From: Gracilaria gracilis
Lineage: Eukaryota > Rhodophyta > Florideophyceae > Gracilariales > Gracilariaceae
Reading direction: 5' to 3'
Assembly: GCA_030374805.1 (NCBI GenBank)
Contig: JARGSG010000006.1
Location: 248,001-312,000 of the forward strand
DNA: 64,000 nt
Under the pieces are notes generated by a model. The model saw only the letters and a list, made by a program, of their open reading frames with translations, did no database searches and had not been told where the DNA came from. The translations under genes and the position numbers were made by a program. Positions 42,691 through 54,624 of the stretch are shown in pieces (position 1 is the first letter of the stretch; each line of letters opens with the position of its first letter).

Positions 42691-45600
42691 ATGTCGGACT
42701 CGGAAGTTGAGTCTGAAACCAACTCTGGTGTCAAGATCCCACGCTTTCATGGTAAGCGTGGGGAAGATTATACCCTTTGGCGCCATCGCCTTCGTGCCGC
42801 ATGCCGAATCAAAGGTGTCTGGAACGTTGTGGTATCGAGTTCAGAGCAATCCTCAACAGCTGCTACTACCCAAGATACGGCTCCAAGTAGCTCTCAAAGC
42901 AGCTCTCGTATCATGGCGAAACGGGAGAAAGCATGTGCTATCATTATTTGTGCACTTGGTGATTCTCCTCTACGAGTTGTAATGGATGTTGATGATGATC
43001 CGGGACGCATGCTTGAACTGCTCGATGCACGCTACGCCTCCAATCGCACAGTCTCTCGGATCGCCGTACAAACGCAACTATTCCGTATGTCGTACAGTGG
43101 TCAGAACATGTCAGAATATGTGGACCAGTTCACTGCCCTGTTCTCGCAGTTGGATCGCATGGGCAAGGACGCTGCTATTCCGGAATCTCACAAGGCCCCG
43201 ATGCTACTTGCCTCTATTGACCCCAGCTGCTCATTGGAGTCCACGGCAGCCGCACTTCGCACCAAGGACATATCTGATCTTACTTGGGACTATGTTGCAA
43301 CAACTCTAATTGACGAGTATAATGCACGACAGATGGTTTCGGGAAGTTCTGGTCGCACTCGCACTCGCAAGAAAGGCAAGACCAAAGGCTCTGGAAGCTT
43401 CAAATCCTCTTCCGGTCCTGTCAGTCTGGACCACAAGGACGGTGACAACTCAGATGGTCACACCCACAACGAGTCTTCGGGGCGTGCGCATGCTGCCGCT
43501 ACCAGCAATGTTTACCATTGTACCTCCTGTGATCGTGATGGACACACTGTTGATCGATGTCACATGAACCCTGACAACCCTGACAATCACTTGCCCAAGA
43601 GCATTCTTGACAAGTTGAAGGTGAGGTCTAAGGATAAACCCGGAAATTCCAAGCCATCGACAAGGTCGTCCGGCAAGTCCTCAAAGATTGAAATCGCAGG
43701 GATGTCCGTGGAGAAGTCTACCGTACTCCCACCAGCAGAGAGGGTTATGGACACATATGCAGACAGTGGTGCAACATCGCACTTCTTTTTCTCCAAGTCT
43801 GTGTTTGTCCCCAGTTCGTTGCATGAAGTTAACGAACGAACCATATTGCTGGCTGATAAGTCTACTGTGACTGCTACACAACGAGGTGATGTCATACTAC
43901 CGTTCGAGAATGCGAACTTGCGTCTCACAGACGCACTCTTGGTTCCTGATCTCGAATATAACTTGGTGTCTGTGGGACGCATGGCTGACAAGGGCATCGA
44001 GTCTTTCTTCCGCGCGCGTGATGTTCGTCTCACGCATGTGGATGGATTTGTTATCGGATGCGGTCAAAGAGATAAACGGTCAGGTTTGTACACTCTGCCT
44101 GATCCACTCACGAAAGTTAACTCTAAGCATGCCCTTTCTGCCCGCGATAATGACTTGGCTCAACTATGGCATCGACGACTTGCGCATATCAACCCAAGGG
44201 ACCTGCAGGTGGTGCACAAGTATGCCAATGGAGTGCCGAAGCTGGCTCAAATGGAGGAGGTCTGTCGCCCATGTCGACTTGGAAAGGCCGAGAAACTTCC
44301 GTTCTTAGGCAAGTTTGATCGTGCCACTGGTGTCGGAGACATTGTGCACTCTGATATCCTAGGGCCCTTACTCCCGTCATTTCCAGATCACTTCCAATAC
44401 GCGTCAGCATTCATTGATGAACACTCTAGGTATGAATTAATAGGGTTTATGGTACACCGAAGTGAACTTGCAGAAGTTTATGCGGCTGTAGCACAGAAGC
44501 TCCAGCAGCTTGGAGGAGGTCAAATTGCCAAAGTGCACTCAGATAATGCGGAAGAGTACATTGCTCTGCAGGAGAACTCTGCAAACGGTCTCCAAGGAAC
44601 CTCGTTCTCACCTCCGTACACCCCTGAGCACAATGCAATAGCAGAGCGCATTAATCGCACAATGGAGGAAGCTGCTCGAGCGTTGTTGCTACAGGCCAAT
44701 CTGCCAGAATGTTTATGGCCGTATGCGTTGAAGCACGTTATATATGTGCGCAACAGAGTTCCCCACTCTACCACTGGATCCACTCCGTACTTTGTTGTAA
44801 CTGATTCCACACCTTCTTTGAAGAATGTTCGAGTGTTTGGGTGTGCGGCGTACGTACTAAAGATGAACCCGGACACCAAGTTCGAGTCTCGTGCACTTGA
44901 AGGGGTGTACTTGCAGACTCTTGAGCATGGTGTCTACGATCTAGTAACAGATGAAGATGAGATACCACGTATTATCAAGTCTCGACATGTGACGTTTGAT
45001 GAGTCATCCTTCCCTGGTGCGTCCTATCTGACGGGCTACATGGATGATGAGATCGCTTCTGATGAAGACTTCAGTTGCAACTCGGAATGCAAGAGTGACA
45101 GCGAGCACTCCGGTGAGATTTGCATTGACGAAGTGGTCAACGATGATGTTGGTTCCGAACTGCAGGAAAGTCATGCACCTGAATTGCACACTGACAGAAC
45201 GGGTGAAGCTGATGATGTCGATAATAATGAACTCACCGGTAGTGAAGGTGAGGATGACAACCAGGATGAATCCACCACGGAGGAGCCTAATGAGCCAACT
45301 GGCTCACAACCTGAGTCTCGGTACCCGCGACGAACACGCCGCGCATCTACACGGTGGTGGAACATGGCTGGCGCTGCCACATCGCAAACAGTTGAAGTGA
45401 CTACAAGTGATGAACCGACTTTGAAGGAAGCCATGTCTGCGTCTCCATTGGAGAAAAGCTTATGGGAGACTGCGATCGAAGAAGAACTGGCCTCTCTTGA
45501 GAGCAAGGGTACATGGGTACCCGATCATTCTCCCGCATCGCAACCTCTGCCAACCCATATCGTCCTGAAAGTGAAGCGGAATGCAGATGGGTCGGTTGAG

Positions 45601-46986
45601 CGCTTCAAGGCTCGTGTTGTTGCTGGTGCAAATCACCAGACCTTTGGTCAGGACTACATGGAGACTTATGCACCAGTTGTGTCTTTCAACCTGGTTCGTA
45701 TGTTCCTGTACCTCACCCTGTGCCTCCAGATGTTTGTTGCTCAAGTGGACGTGAAGACCGCCTTCTTGAATGGGGAGCTGAAGGAGGATGTTTGGGTCAC
45801 GTCTCCATGTGGTGTGCCTTGGCTGAAGCCATGCTGTTAAAAGTTGGTGAAAGCCATGTACGGACTTAAGCAGGCTCACCTGGCTTGGCATACAAAGTTC
45901 AGTCAAGATCTCAAGGACTTAGGATTTGAAGAACTCCCTAGTGCTCCGTGTGTGTTTAGGCGCCGCATTGGGCACAACGCGTACGTGTACATCCTTGTTT
46001 ACGTTGATGACCTCCTGGTTTTCGCACCAACTGCTGCGCAACGTTCGTCACTCTTGGAGGAGCTCAAAGGATTGTACGAACTTCGAGTTCAAGATCGAGT
46101 CAGCTTCTACCTTGGCGTTGAGTTGACTTGGGCGGCGGATTCTGAGGGTCAACTTACGGGCCTCAAGCTTGGACAGCCCCTTTACATCGAGGGAGTGCTC
46201 CGCCGATTTGGACTGCACAAGGCCAAGCCAGCTCCCAGTCCAATGGTAGAGTCGTTTTTCTCATCACTAGCAGCGGAGGAGGACAAGACTGCCAAGGATG
46301 TGCAACTATATCAGCAGATGATTGGGTCCTTGTTGTACTTGGCATTGCGCACGAGACTTGATATTCTTGCTCCAGTCCTTATCCTTGCACGATTCCAGAA
46401 CGCTCCCACAGCATACTGTCACAGAGCTGCAAAGCGAGTACTACGGTACCTGCGTGGGACGTGTGGCCATGGGTTGCTCTACCGAGCTGGATCTCTGAAC
46501 TTGAATGGCTTTGTGGACTCAGACTATGCTGGTGACACTACTGATCGTAAGTCAATGTCCGGATATGTGATCAAACTGGGATTGGCCACTTGCTTCTTCG
46601 GTGCAGGAAAGCAAGCATCGATTGCGCTCTCCACTGGAGAAGCGGAGTACTACGCGTTGACCATGGCTGCTCAAGAGGTTATCTGGATATCGCGAGTGCT
46701 TCGGAAGAGCGGGTTTGATGTGAACGAGAAGGTCCCCATTCGCTCGGACAATCAATGTGCCATTGATTGGGCTGCTGGTGAGCGATGCCCTTCTGGACGT
46801 GCCAAACATATTGACGTGAAGCTTCATTTCATCAGACATATGGTGAAGGACAATGTCATTGCAGTGGACTATGTTCCTAGTGAGCTAAACGATGCTGATA
46901 TCTTAACCAAACCGCTGAGCCCTGCAAGAATATTTGCAATTATGAAACGAATTGGACTTGCACAGGGACTCGAGGAGGAGTGTTGA
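42691..46986 (+). pseudogene. Gag-Pol polyprotein, element H: complete except one stop codon
   Basis: 1,431 codons from the ATG at 42691 to TGT TGA in LTR 10. Order: Gag (1-230), CCHC knuckle (about 277-290), protease DSGA (about 358), HHCC finger (493-528), integrase acidic residues near 555, 618 and 652, acidic linker, basic RYPRRTRR, RT with YVDD at about 1104-1107, and RNase H with DSDYAGD, STGEAEYY, RSDNQCAIDW and KHIDVKLHFIRH. The single lesion is TAA at 45838-45840, a tyrosine codon in E and F. One codon (V) is deleted near 44940. A stop in RT should block Pol while leaving Gag, protease and integrase. Confidence 0.9.
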
Positions 46987-47693
46987 TGTTGGGACATGGT
47001 CGAGTGCCTGTCAGTCCCTCAGGTTGGTCTCGTACTACTTGGAAGCAAAGTTGCAGGGGACGATGGACACTTTTGGGCACCCTCTTCGCAAAAGCGCATA
47101 TGCGCCTCTGCTCAACCCCAACGTGAAACGGCAATATGATTGGCTACTGCAAATGTCCTTGTGCAACGTGGTGTCTACAAGTGCCATGGATTGTATGGAG
47201 AGTTATGGTGGTATGGGCCAAGTGGAGCTCTGTGATTGGACGAGGCTTAGAGTAGTAGACTGACTATGCAGATAGCGAGGATGTGCGTTTCTAGGCTGGA
47301 ATGGGCGGTTTGCATGCAATATGCGATTCTGGGCTGCGCAAGGCGGTTGTAGTGCCGCCATGCAAAATGATGATTTTTTAGATCTGGTTCTGAATCAAAG
47401 GACTGGCAATGGATTTGTAGTGTTGATTGATTTAGTTATTTGAAATTGTTGTACTCTAGTTTGCGCGCGCTTTCCGTGTACAACTGCACACACGTGCAAC
47501 TTGTAACGACCGCCGTCGTCGCTTGCTGCAACGACGGTGAAGCGCGCACTAGGGTATTTGTAGGTTGCAATCGACGACTCTCGAGTAAACGGGTCGACCC
47601 AAGGCCGTCAACCTTCACTTGTTTTACTTTCTCTTTCTTCAATATCCATCTCTACTTGCTTCCCTTTCTACCCTACCTGCGTGCGTATCGGTA
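46981..47693 (+). repeat. LTR 10, end of array 2
   Basis: 713 bp ending GCGTATCGGTA. One mismatch in the hairpin (GCAACGACGG). Its outer end abuts a B gag gene in the opposite orientation. Confidence 0.88.
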
Positions 47694-48893
47694 TGTACGC
47701 TGTTCTGCTGCAGTGGGAAGGTAAAACAGGCCTTTGAAACGGCACCCGGAGGCAACCACTTTCGACCGTTTGTAAACACATACCTTCTCTCTTTCAAACA
47801 CTACCTTGCAGCCCAGATCACAGATCGCTGACACTGAAAGCAGGTGGTACCGTAAGGATGGCACGTGCACCACCTGTTTCAGTTTGCACTTACGTTTGGC
47901 GCCTTCCACAGTCAGATCGAGCTCCACACTACCGCGACCAACAGACTCTAGTTTGGAATCATTGCCGATACTCACGCCAGAGAACACCTTGCCCTCATAC
48001 GTTTGGAAAATTGAGTCATCATACGTCATGTGTGCAGTCGCACCAGAATCAATGATCCAGTCACTGTTAGTAGCCTTATCGGCACCTGTCGCAATGAGAC
48101 GTACAAAGTCAGAATCGTCGCCACTTGCACCAAGCTCACAGCTGAGCCCGGTATTCACACTGGGGTGAGCAGCATCGACCTGATTCTTGTTAGCCCCATC
48201 ACGTTGTCTCTTGTAACAGTTCTTCTGGATATGACCCTTCTTGCCACAATAGTAACATATAATTGACTTCAATGACCTCTGACGCCCGACCAAAGCTGCG
48301 TCACTTCCGGACTTTTCCTTGGCACGATCATTCATTAGCTGCTCTTCTTGCAGCAAACGACTCTTCACGAACTCCAAACTGAGTTCGCGATCTCCGATCG
48401 GGGTGTCGATAGCGACAATAAGGTGCTCGAAACGGTCCGGAAGTCCACATAAGATGGCCATTGCAATGTCTTCTTCTTCAACTTTGACGTCCATGCTCTT
48501 GAGATCAGAAGCCAAGTGACGAACATGATTGATGAATTGCAACATCTTCTGGTCGTCACGCATCTTGGCGGTGTAAAAAGCACGTCTAGCATTCATTCGG
48601 TTGGGAAGAGTTTTCCTCTGGAAAACATTGCATATGGCCTTCCACACATCGGCAGCAGCCTCCACATCGCGCACATGATCCAAATGTTCGTCACTGAGCG
48701 TAAGTCCATTGATAGCTCTGGCCTTTGAGTCGCGAGTTTCCCATTTGGACAATTCTTCTGGATCGGTGGGTGGAGAGCTGGTGAGGTGATTCTTGAGATC
48801 CTTGAGCGCAAGCACAAGCTAAACTTTCTCCTTCCAGATATGGAAGTTATCCTCACCCAACTTCTCAATCTTGATCCCAGTGAACGAGTCCAT
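47694..48893 (-). pseudogene. Copia-B gag-protease fragment
   Basis: The ATG at 48893 opens MDSFTGIKIEKLGEDNFHIW, a typical copia Gag start unrelated in detail to A. A TAG at 48821-48819 (probably from CAG) interrupts it after 24 codons. From there it is open through a UBN2-like Gag domain, a CCHC knuckle (CYYCGKKGHIQKNC), protease DSGA (in DWIIDSGATAHMTY) and the protease tail ending AEQRTY. Pre-integrase and everything downstream are missing: the gene ends exactly at the outer end of LTR 10. It overlaps the sequence of the B fragment at 1-655. Confidence 0.88.
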
Positions 48894-50094
48894 GCCGCAA
48901 AGTGAGATTAAAAGCGATCCCAGATAAAAGAAATGGCAGACACAACAGAACAACAGCAAACCACAACAGCAAACAAATTACAACAACAATAACAACAACA
49001 ACAATAGAAACAAATGAAACGTCAATAGTAGGGCCCACTGGCAGGAAATACTATTCCCGGTACCCTAGGGAGTCGGACCCCTGACCCCCGGAGACCTTCC
49101 GGGTTGGAAACGACTTCAGCAGTCAACCCTCTCCCGCGTTCAAGGAGAAGCCGCTTTGTTCTCTACGAGATGTCCAGAGGATGGTTAATGGCCAAAGATA
49201 TGCCTTCACCAAGTAAAACCCTCTCTGATCTCTTGCAAGAACTTGCGCGACCTTGAAACAGCAGCTACTTTGACACCCAAGGTACGCTTCTAGCGAGCAA
49301 TCAATGAAGATCACAAGCGGCCTGATCCCAATGGGAGGTCAGCCTTCGATACGTTGCCTCCCCGTACTAAAAGCCCACTGGACAAGCCAATGAGTCAATT
49401 GCACGGATCAAAAGCTCCTTATGGATGCCTTCACCGCCGTCCAAGCACCTAACACACAGTCAGGTTCCACAAACAAAAGTCAAACACCACAATCAAAGTG
49501 CAATACGCCACGGCACCCCGTTAGCTTTAGCGCTCGCGGTACAACACTGTTATCCGCCCAAAAGGACCGGTGGAGCCCGCTAGTCAGCACGTCCGCCTTG
49601 GTTCAAGCCGCCTGGCTCCCGTCCCCGATTACTCGGATCAACCGTTCGTCGCACAGGTAATGCAGTTATGACCACAAAATGCCGAGCATACACGTAGCGC
49701 ACGGAATTCAACACCAACTGCTGGGCACAAAGCTAGTGCCCAGACTTCGATAAAAAAATGGTCTCAACCTCTCGGATCAGAACCCGCAAACACGACGCGG
49801 GGATCCCAACAACAAGAACAATAGAGGGAGACCAACCCAAGCGGATAGCGGTCGACAACGAGGGCAACAACGAGCACCCAAACACAATCACGATAGAGAG
49901 TCAACGTCGAACCACTACCAACACAACGCCCTCAAGGAGGAACGCAAACCGTAAAAAGAATACCAACACCAACCAACAACACGGTTAACACACCCGACGC
50001 AACGAGAAGACGGTGATAGAGAAACAGCGAAACGGGTGAACGGCGGTGTGGGAGAGCGGCGAGAGACGAACGATAACGGCAGAGGTCAGCGGGG
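48894..50094 (-). other. Copia-B leader
   Basis: About 1.2 kb, non-coding. It contains a CAA/ACA-rich stretch near the gag start (about 48943-49015) and the conserved hairpin pair: AGGGA/TCCCT-type at 49067-49082 and CCCGG/CCGGG at 49087-49103 on the plus strand. No gene seen. Confidence 0.6.
48943..49015 (-). repeat. CAA-rich simple repeat in B leader
   Basis: Irregular (CAA)n and (ACA)n tracts on the plus strand, so the B transcript would carry TTG/GTT repeats just before gag. Short and imperfect. Confidence 0.7.
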
Positions 50095-50108
50095 CTGGGC
50101 CTAGAACC
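50095..50108 (-). other. Primer-binding site of the B element
   Basis: Reverse strand GGTTCTAGGCCCAG, 12/14 complementary to half initiator tRNA-Met. Its presence directly after the LTR end shows that the LTR at 50109-50908 serves B as a 5' LTR. Confidence 0.6.
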
Positions 50109-50908
50109 TGATGAAGGTTATAGCTGGGAAGGGAAGGTTGATGCGAAGGGAAGGTGGGGATATGCAAAGGAAGTTCGCCAGCTCTGGCTCGGATTTACTT
50201 GGAGGTGCTTCTGTTACAACTTATATAGCACTACGTCGTCGCACTACCGCTCACTTCCACTCGGAGTAAAACCAAAGCCACCAAGCGCGGACACTCAATA
50301 CTACCAATCATCATCTAAACTAACATGGTAACACTGCCACAATTCATGACAGCTTACAACCAACAAGGAACAGCAGTGCACAACAGTGCACAACAAGTTA
50401 CGTCCCTACTCAACAAGATACGTGCCTACACATAACGATGACCATGCACAAATTCACATTGTGCCAATACACTGTAATCCGTACACCACACCAATATGTG
50501 TATGCTCCAGCTCACCAAGTACCACGTAACCACAAATTCAGTCAATGCCATAAGTTCCACAACATGATACCACAGTGTTCGTGTCATCCTCATGACTGTA
50601 CCTGACTCATCACCATAGTGCAACAAGTTGCATCAATTTGTTCAACATGTCCACGTACATAACTGTGCATACTGTCCAGCATACCCATCTGTGCTAGCTA
50701 CACACGTGTAGCCCAGAACAACGCAGTAGTGCCATAACACTTGTACACACTACGTTGCATGTGCACATTTGCAGTAGCCAATCAGAAGCCAGTTTCCCGT
50801 TGAGTTTGCACACACGCGCATATGCGCTTTTCCAGCAGCACCCTCCAAAACAGCCCATGCTCCCCTGCACTTTTGCTTTCAGTGACAGCACTAGGTCAAC
50901 ATCCAACA
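50109..50908 (-). repeat. D-type LTR shared by D and B
   Basis: About 800 bp, starting TGTTGGATGTTGACC on the reverse strand. It matches the D LTR at 60825-61646 and the partial one at 63821-64000. Upstream on its strand is the truncated D pol; downstream are the B primer site and leader. The GCGCATATGCGC palindrome and an inverted CCAAT (near 50778) lie in U3 as in A LTRs. Confidence 0.85.
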
Positions 50909-53685
50909 TGCCTTCCATAAGCTCTGCTCGGTTGGCGTTGCAGACATCGCCTCATTTAGTGTAGGCTCATCACTCGTGGTCACCTGCACTGCTGTTTTGG
51001 ATGCAGAGCCAGCCATGAACCCCCGGCGTGGTGGGCGACGGATGCGCTGCGGGTAACTTGGATGCTCATCAGAGACATTTGTACCGTCAGATGCCACCTG
51101 TTCAATGTCTCTATCAGAGTGGTCATAACTGTCATTACGTGAGTCACTACACGTACTTTTTCCACCATCGTCGCTGGTATTGCTGCTCCCACTGCTTGGA
51201 TGTGGATGGGCAGTTGTATCGCCTGTGACATCAAATTCGTCTTCGGGTGCACCGTCACTGTTGCATATATCATCCACATTGACTTCGTCAGTGAGTTCTT
51301 GATCAGAGTAGGAGTCTAAAGAATTGATGTCAGACTCAGTACCGGAGGTGTAGTCAGTGTCAGATGCACTTTCATCATCCATGTACTCCTCCAAGTACTC
51401 TGCACCTGGGAACGAATCTTCATCAAATGTGACATGACGAGAGCGCATAATGCGCGGTAGTTTATCGTCACCCGTCACCAGCACATCATGGACCCCATGT
51501 TCAAGAGTCTGCAAGTACTTCCCCTCAAGTGCACGGGACCCAGACTTGGTTCTTTCATTCATCTTCAACACGAATGCAGTACATCCAAACACACGTATGT
51601 GCTTCAACGACGGCGTGTTGCCAGTCATCATGGAGTACGGCGTGCATCCCGTTTTGGAGTGGGGTACACGGTTTCGCACATACAACACGTGTTTCAAGGC
51701 AAAGGGCCACAGGCATTCTCGTAGATTAGCTTGTATAAGCATAGCTCGAGCAGCTTCCTCCATGGTACGATTGATGCGCTCGGCGATAGCATTGTGGTCC
51801 GGAGTATATGGAGGTGAGGAGGAGGTGTCCTCTAATGCGTTTTCTGGAATCTCCTGAAGCGCAATGTACTCTTTCGCATCGTCCGAGTGTACCTTTCGCA
51901 CCAAAGCTCCTCCAAGTTGCTTCAGCTTCTGCGCAACACCAATTATACACATCATGGATTTCACTTCGGTGTTTCATGAACCCAATGATGGCATACCGTG
52001 AATGGTCATCGACAAAGCAAGATGCGTACTTGAACCTGTCTGGGAACGAGAGTGTGAGCGGACCAATTATGTCGGAGTGCACTTTGTCGCCGACTGATGA
52101 CTGATGTTCGAACGTGCCAGGGAAGGTTAGTTTGTGTGCCTAGCCAAAACGGCATGGTTTGCACACCTCCTCCATTTCCACAAGTGTTGATACCCCATCC
52201 GCATGCTTGTGCACAACCTGCAAGTCCCTAGGGTTGATATGCGAAAAGCGACGGTGCCAAAGTTGTGTCAGCGCAGTAGTGGAAGAACTTAACACACATT
52301 CCAAATCGCCCTCACGCGAAGATAGTGCAGGGTTGTAGTTGAAATGGGTGAGTGGTTCCGGTAAAGTGTACAGCTTGGAACGTTCATCTCGGGCTCCACA
52401 CCCTATCAAGAGTCCATTATCATGAATGAGACGCACCTCACTCGCACGAAAACGGGATTCAATGTCCTTGTCGGCTAAGCATCCAACAGAGACTAAGTTG
52501 TACTCTATGTCCGGAACGAGAAGTGCATCAGTCAATCGTAGATTCACGTTCTCGAATTATAAGATTACATCACCACGCTGAGTTGCTGACACAGTATTCT
52601 TGTCCGCAAGTTGTATAACGCGCTCCTCCACATCATGCAAAGAACTGGGAACGAAAGCAGAAGCAGAGTGAAAGTAGTGGGAGGTGGCGCCACTGTCAGC
52701 GTAGGTATCCATGTCTCGTTTCTCGGGTGGTAGGACTGTCGCCTTTTCCATGGACATGCCTGCTATCTCTATCTTGGATGACCTTCCGAAGGACTTTGGA
52801 GTCGACTTTGACGCACTTGACTTATCCCTTTCCTTGAAGGCCATCTTGTCCAGGATACCCTTTGGTAGATGGTTGTCCGGATTGTCTGGGTTCACATAAC
52901 AACGATCCTTGGTGTGTCCATCACGATCACAGAAGTCGCAGTGATGGCTATTACTGCTACCGGCAGCAAGCGCACGCCCAGTGGGAGCATCATCGGAATC
53001 GTTCCCGTCCTTCTGATGCTTACTAAATGTGTTCCCAGAAGACGTACCAGAGCCCCTTCCTTTCCCTTTCTTGCGATTACGGGTGCGGCAAGAGTTTCTC
53101 TGTCGAGCATTATACTCATCTATGAGTGTGGTGGCAACATAGTCGCAGGTGAGATCGGAGATTGCCTTAGTGCGCAATGCAGCAGCAGTTGATTCCAACG
53201 AGCTTTGATGGTCAATCGAAGCCAGCAGCATGGGTGCCTTGTGAGATTCTGGAATGGCAGCTTCCTTGCCCATCCGATCCAATTGTGAGAACAGTGCAGT
53301 GAAATGATCAACGTACGCAGACATGTTCTGTCCGCCGTACGACATTCGAAAGAGTTGGGTTTGGACAGCAATGCGAGAAACCGTGCGATTGGATGCATAA
53401 CGACCATCTAGCAACTTGAGCATACGGGCGGGGTCGTCATCGACGTCCATCACGACACGCAAAGGAGCGTCTCCAAGAGCACAAATTATTATTCCACAAG
53501 CCTTTTCACGTTTTGAGACATTGCGCGCGGAGTTTGCTGGTGATCTCGCAACATCCGAACCAGTAGTTTTGGTTGATATGGATTGTTCCCCATCAGTATT
53601 GATGACATTCCAGACACCTTTAATGCGACATGCTGCACGGAGGCGGTGCCTCCAGAGTGCGTAGTCTTCGCCGCGTTTACCATGG
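50909..53685 (-). pseudogene. Copia-D gag-protease-integrase, main part
   Basis: Continues from the start codon region at 59941-59999, from which LINE-2 separates it. HGKRGEDYALWRH leads into Gag, a CCHC knuckle (CDFCDRDGHTKDRC), protease DSGA, HHCC finger and integrase core (HSDDAKEYIA, PDHNAIAERINRTMEEAA), then an acidic linker and basic RRPPRR. Lesions: stops at 52559-52557 and 52142-52140, and a one-base insertion near 51943. It ends at TEQSLWKA exactly at the LTR, so RT and RNase H are gone. Closest to C among the subfamilies here. Confidence 0.87.
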
Positions 53686-54624
53686 ATTGCAACCGGAGAG
53701 CCGAAGGAGTACTCGGGGAAACTTGGCGAACGCCAGCACCCATTGGGGGAAGCCAGAGCGGTACAAGTCGAAGCGGAGCTTCGGGGCGGAAACCTGTGTG
53801 TCCACAGAGGCACTCAAGACTGCACCGGAGTGGCCGCGTTCGCTACGCAGTGACGGCCAAGTGGGAGCACTTGTGTCGGAGCGTCCAAAGCCCTGTGTTA
53901 CGACTTTCACAGGCGGCCCGGCTGCCACCGCCCAGCCTCAGGTTTGTGAAACCCTCTGGGTGTAGTACCCGCTCCATTGACACGAAGGCAGTGGTCCAGA
54001 GTTGACTGCTGTGGGGTTACCCCCCAGAAAACCTCATTTCAGGCATCTGAAAAATTTCAACGCCGATCCGGGTGGACGCTGTCAAATTTTCGTCGGAGGC
54101 GCCCCGAATCTGTAGAGAAGCGTTTTATTTTTCAAACGAGCTACAGATCGCTTCCGGCAAGTAACTGGATCAGAAGTTACAAGCCTCCGGAGCTCATCGG
54201 CAAATCGCCGTTTTTGACCCTTCTGGGGCACCCTCCTCAAACGACCCCAAAAACGACGATTTCGCAAAACGTCCAAAAGTTACAAGTATCTTGCAACGTG
54301 TCAAAGCCGCCGGCGGTGGGCACATAAATCCAATCATTTGAGACCAAATTGGATCAAAGTTGGAAAGTAACTATATCGACGCTGAGCTATCCGGAGTACC
54401 TTGGATTGCACCTGGACAAGTGCAAAACGAGTAAAAAGTAGTTTAAATAGAGTTTAGCAGGTTTCGTGAGAGAAAGTCCAAAAAAAGCGCAAAAAAATTG
54501 AAAAAATTGAAAACACAAAAAAGTCGCAGAACACGTGAAAAGTGCATCAAGAAGCCATAAGAGCCATCAAAACCAAAGAAAAAGACAAAAAATTTTTAGA
54601 AAAATTTTCAAAAAAAATTGAAAA
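53686..54624 (+). other. 5' UTR of LINE-2
   Basis: 939 bases without a credible gene. GC-rich in the first half; A-rich from about 54478, ending with long A runs up to the ATG. Any promoter is unidentified. Confidence 0.6.

Larger units (their letters stand above)
25495..47693 (+). mobile_element. Array 2: three tandem short-leader Copia-A elements sharing four LTRs
   Basis: LTRs start at 25495, 30518, 41955 and 46981. Removing LINE-1 and its duplicated target (6,407 bp) from the second interval leaves periods of 5023, 5030 and 5026 bp. Internal regions F, G and H each hold a 22-base leader and gag-pol of about 4.29 kb. G and H share the same nonsense codon (TAA at 40811 and 45838) and other variants, so one came from the other by duplication or conversion after the mutation. 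As in array 1, neighbouring elements share a single LTR. Long identical repeats make assembly error a possible contributor. Confidence 0.85.

Noticed and set aside
48902-49084. Asparagine/threonine-rich small gene at the CAA repeat
   Set aside because: The open frame results from a (CAA)n/(ACA)n simple repeat in the B leader, opposite to the element's strand.
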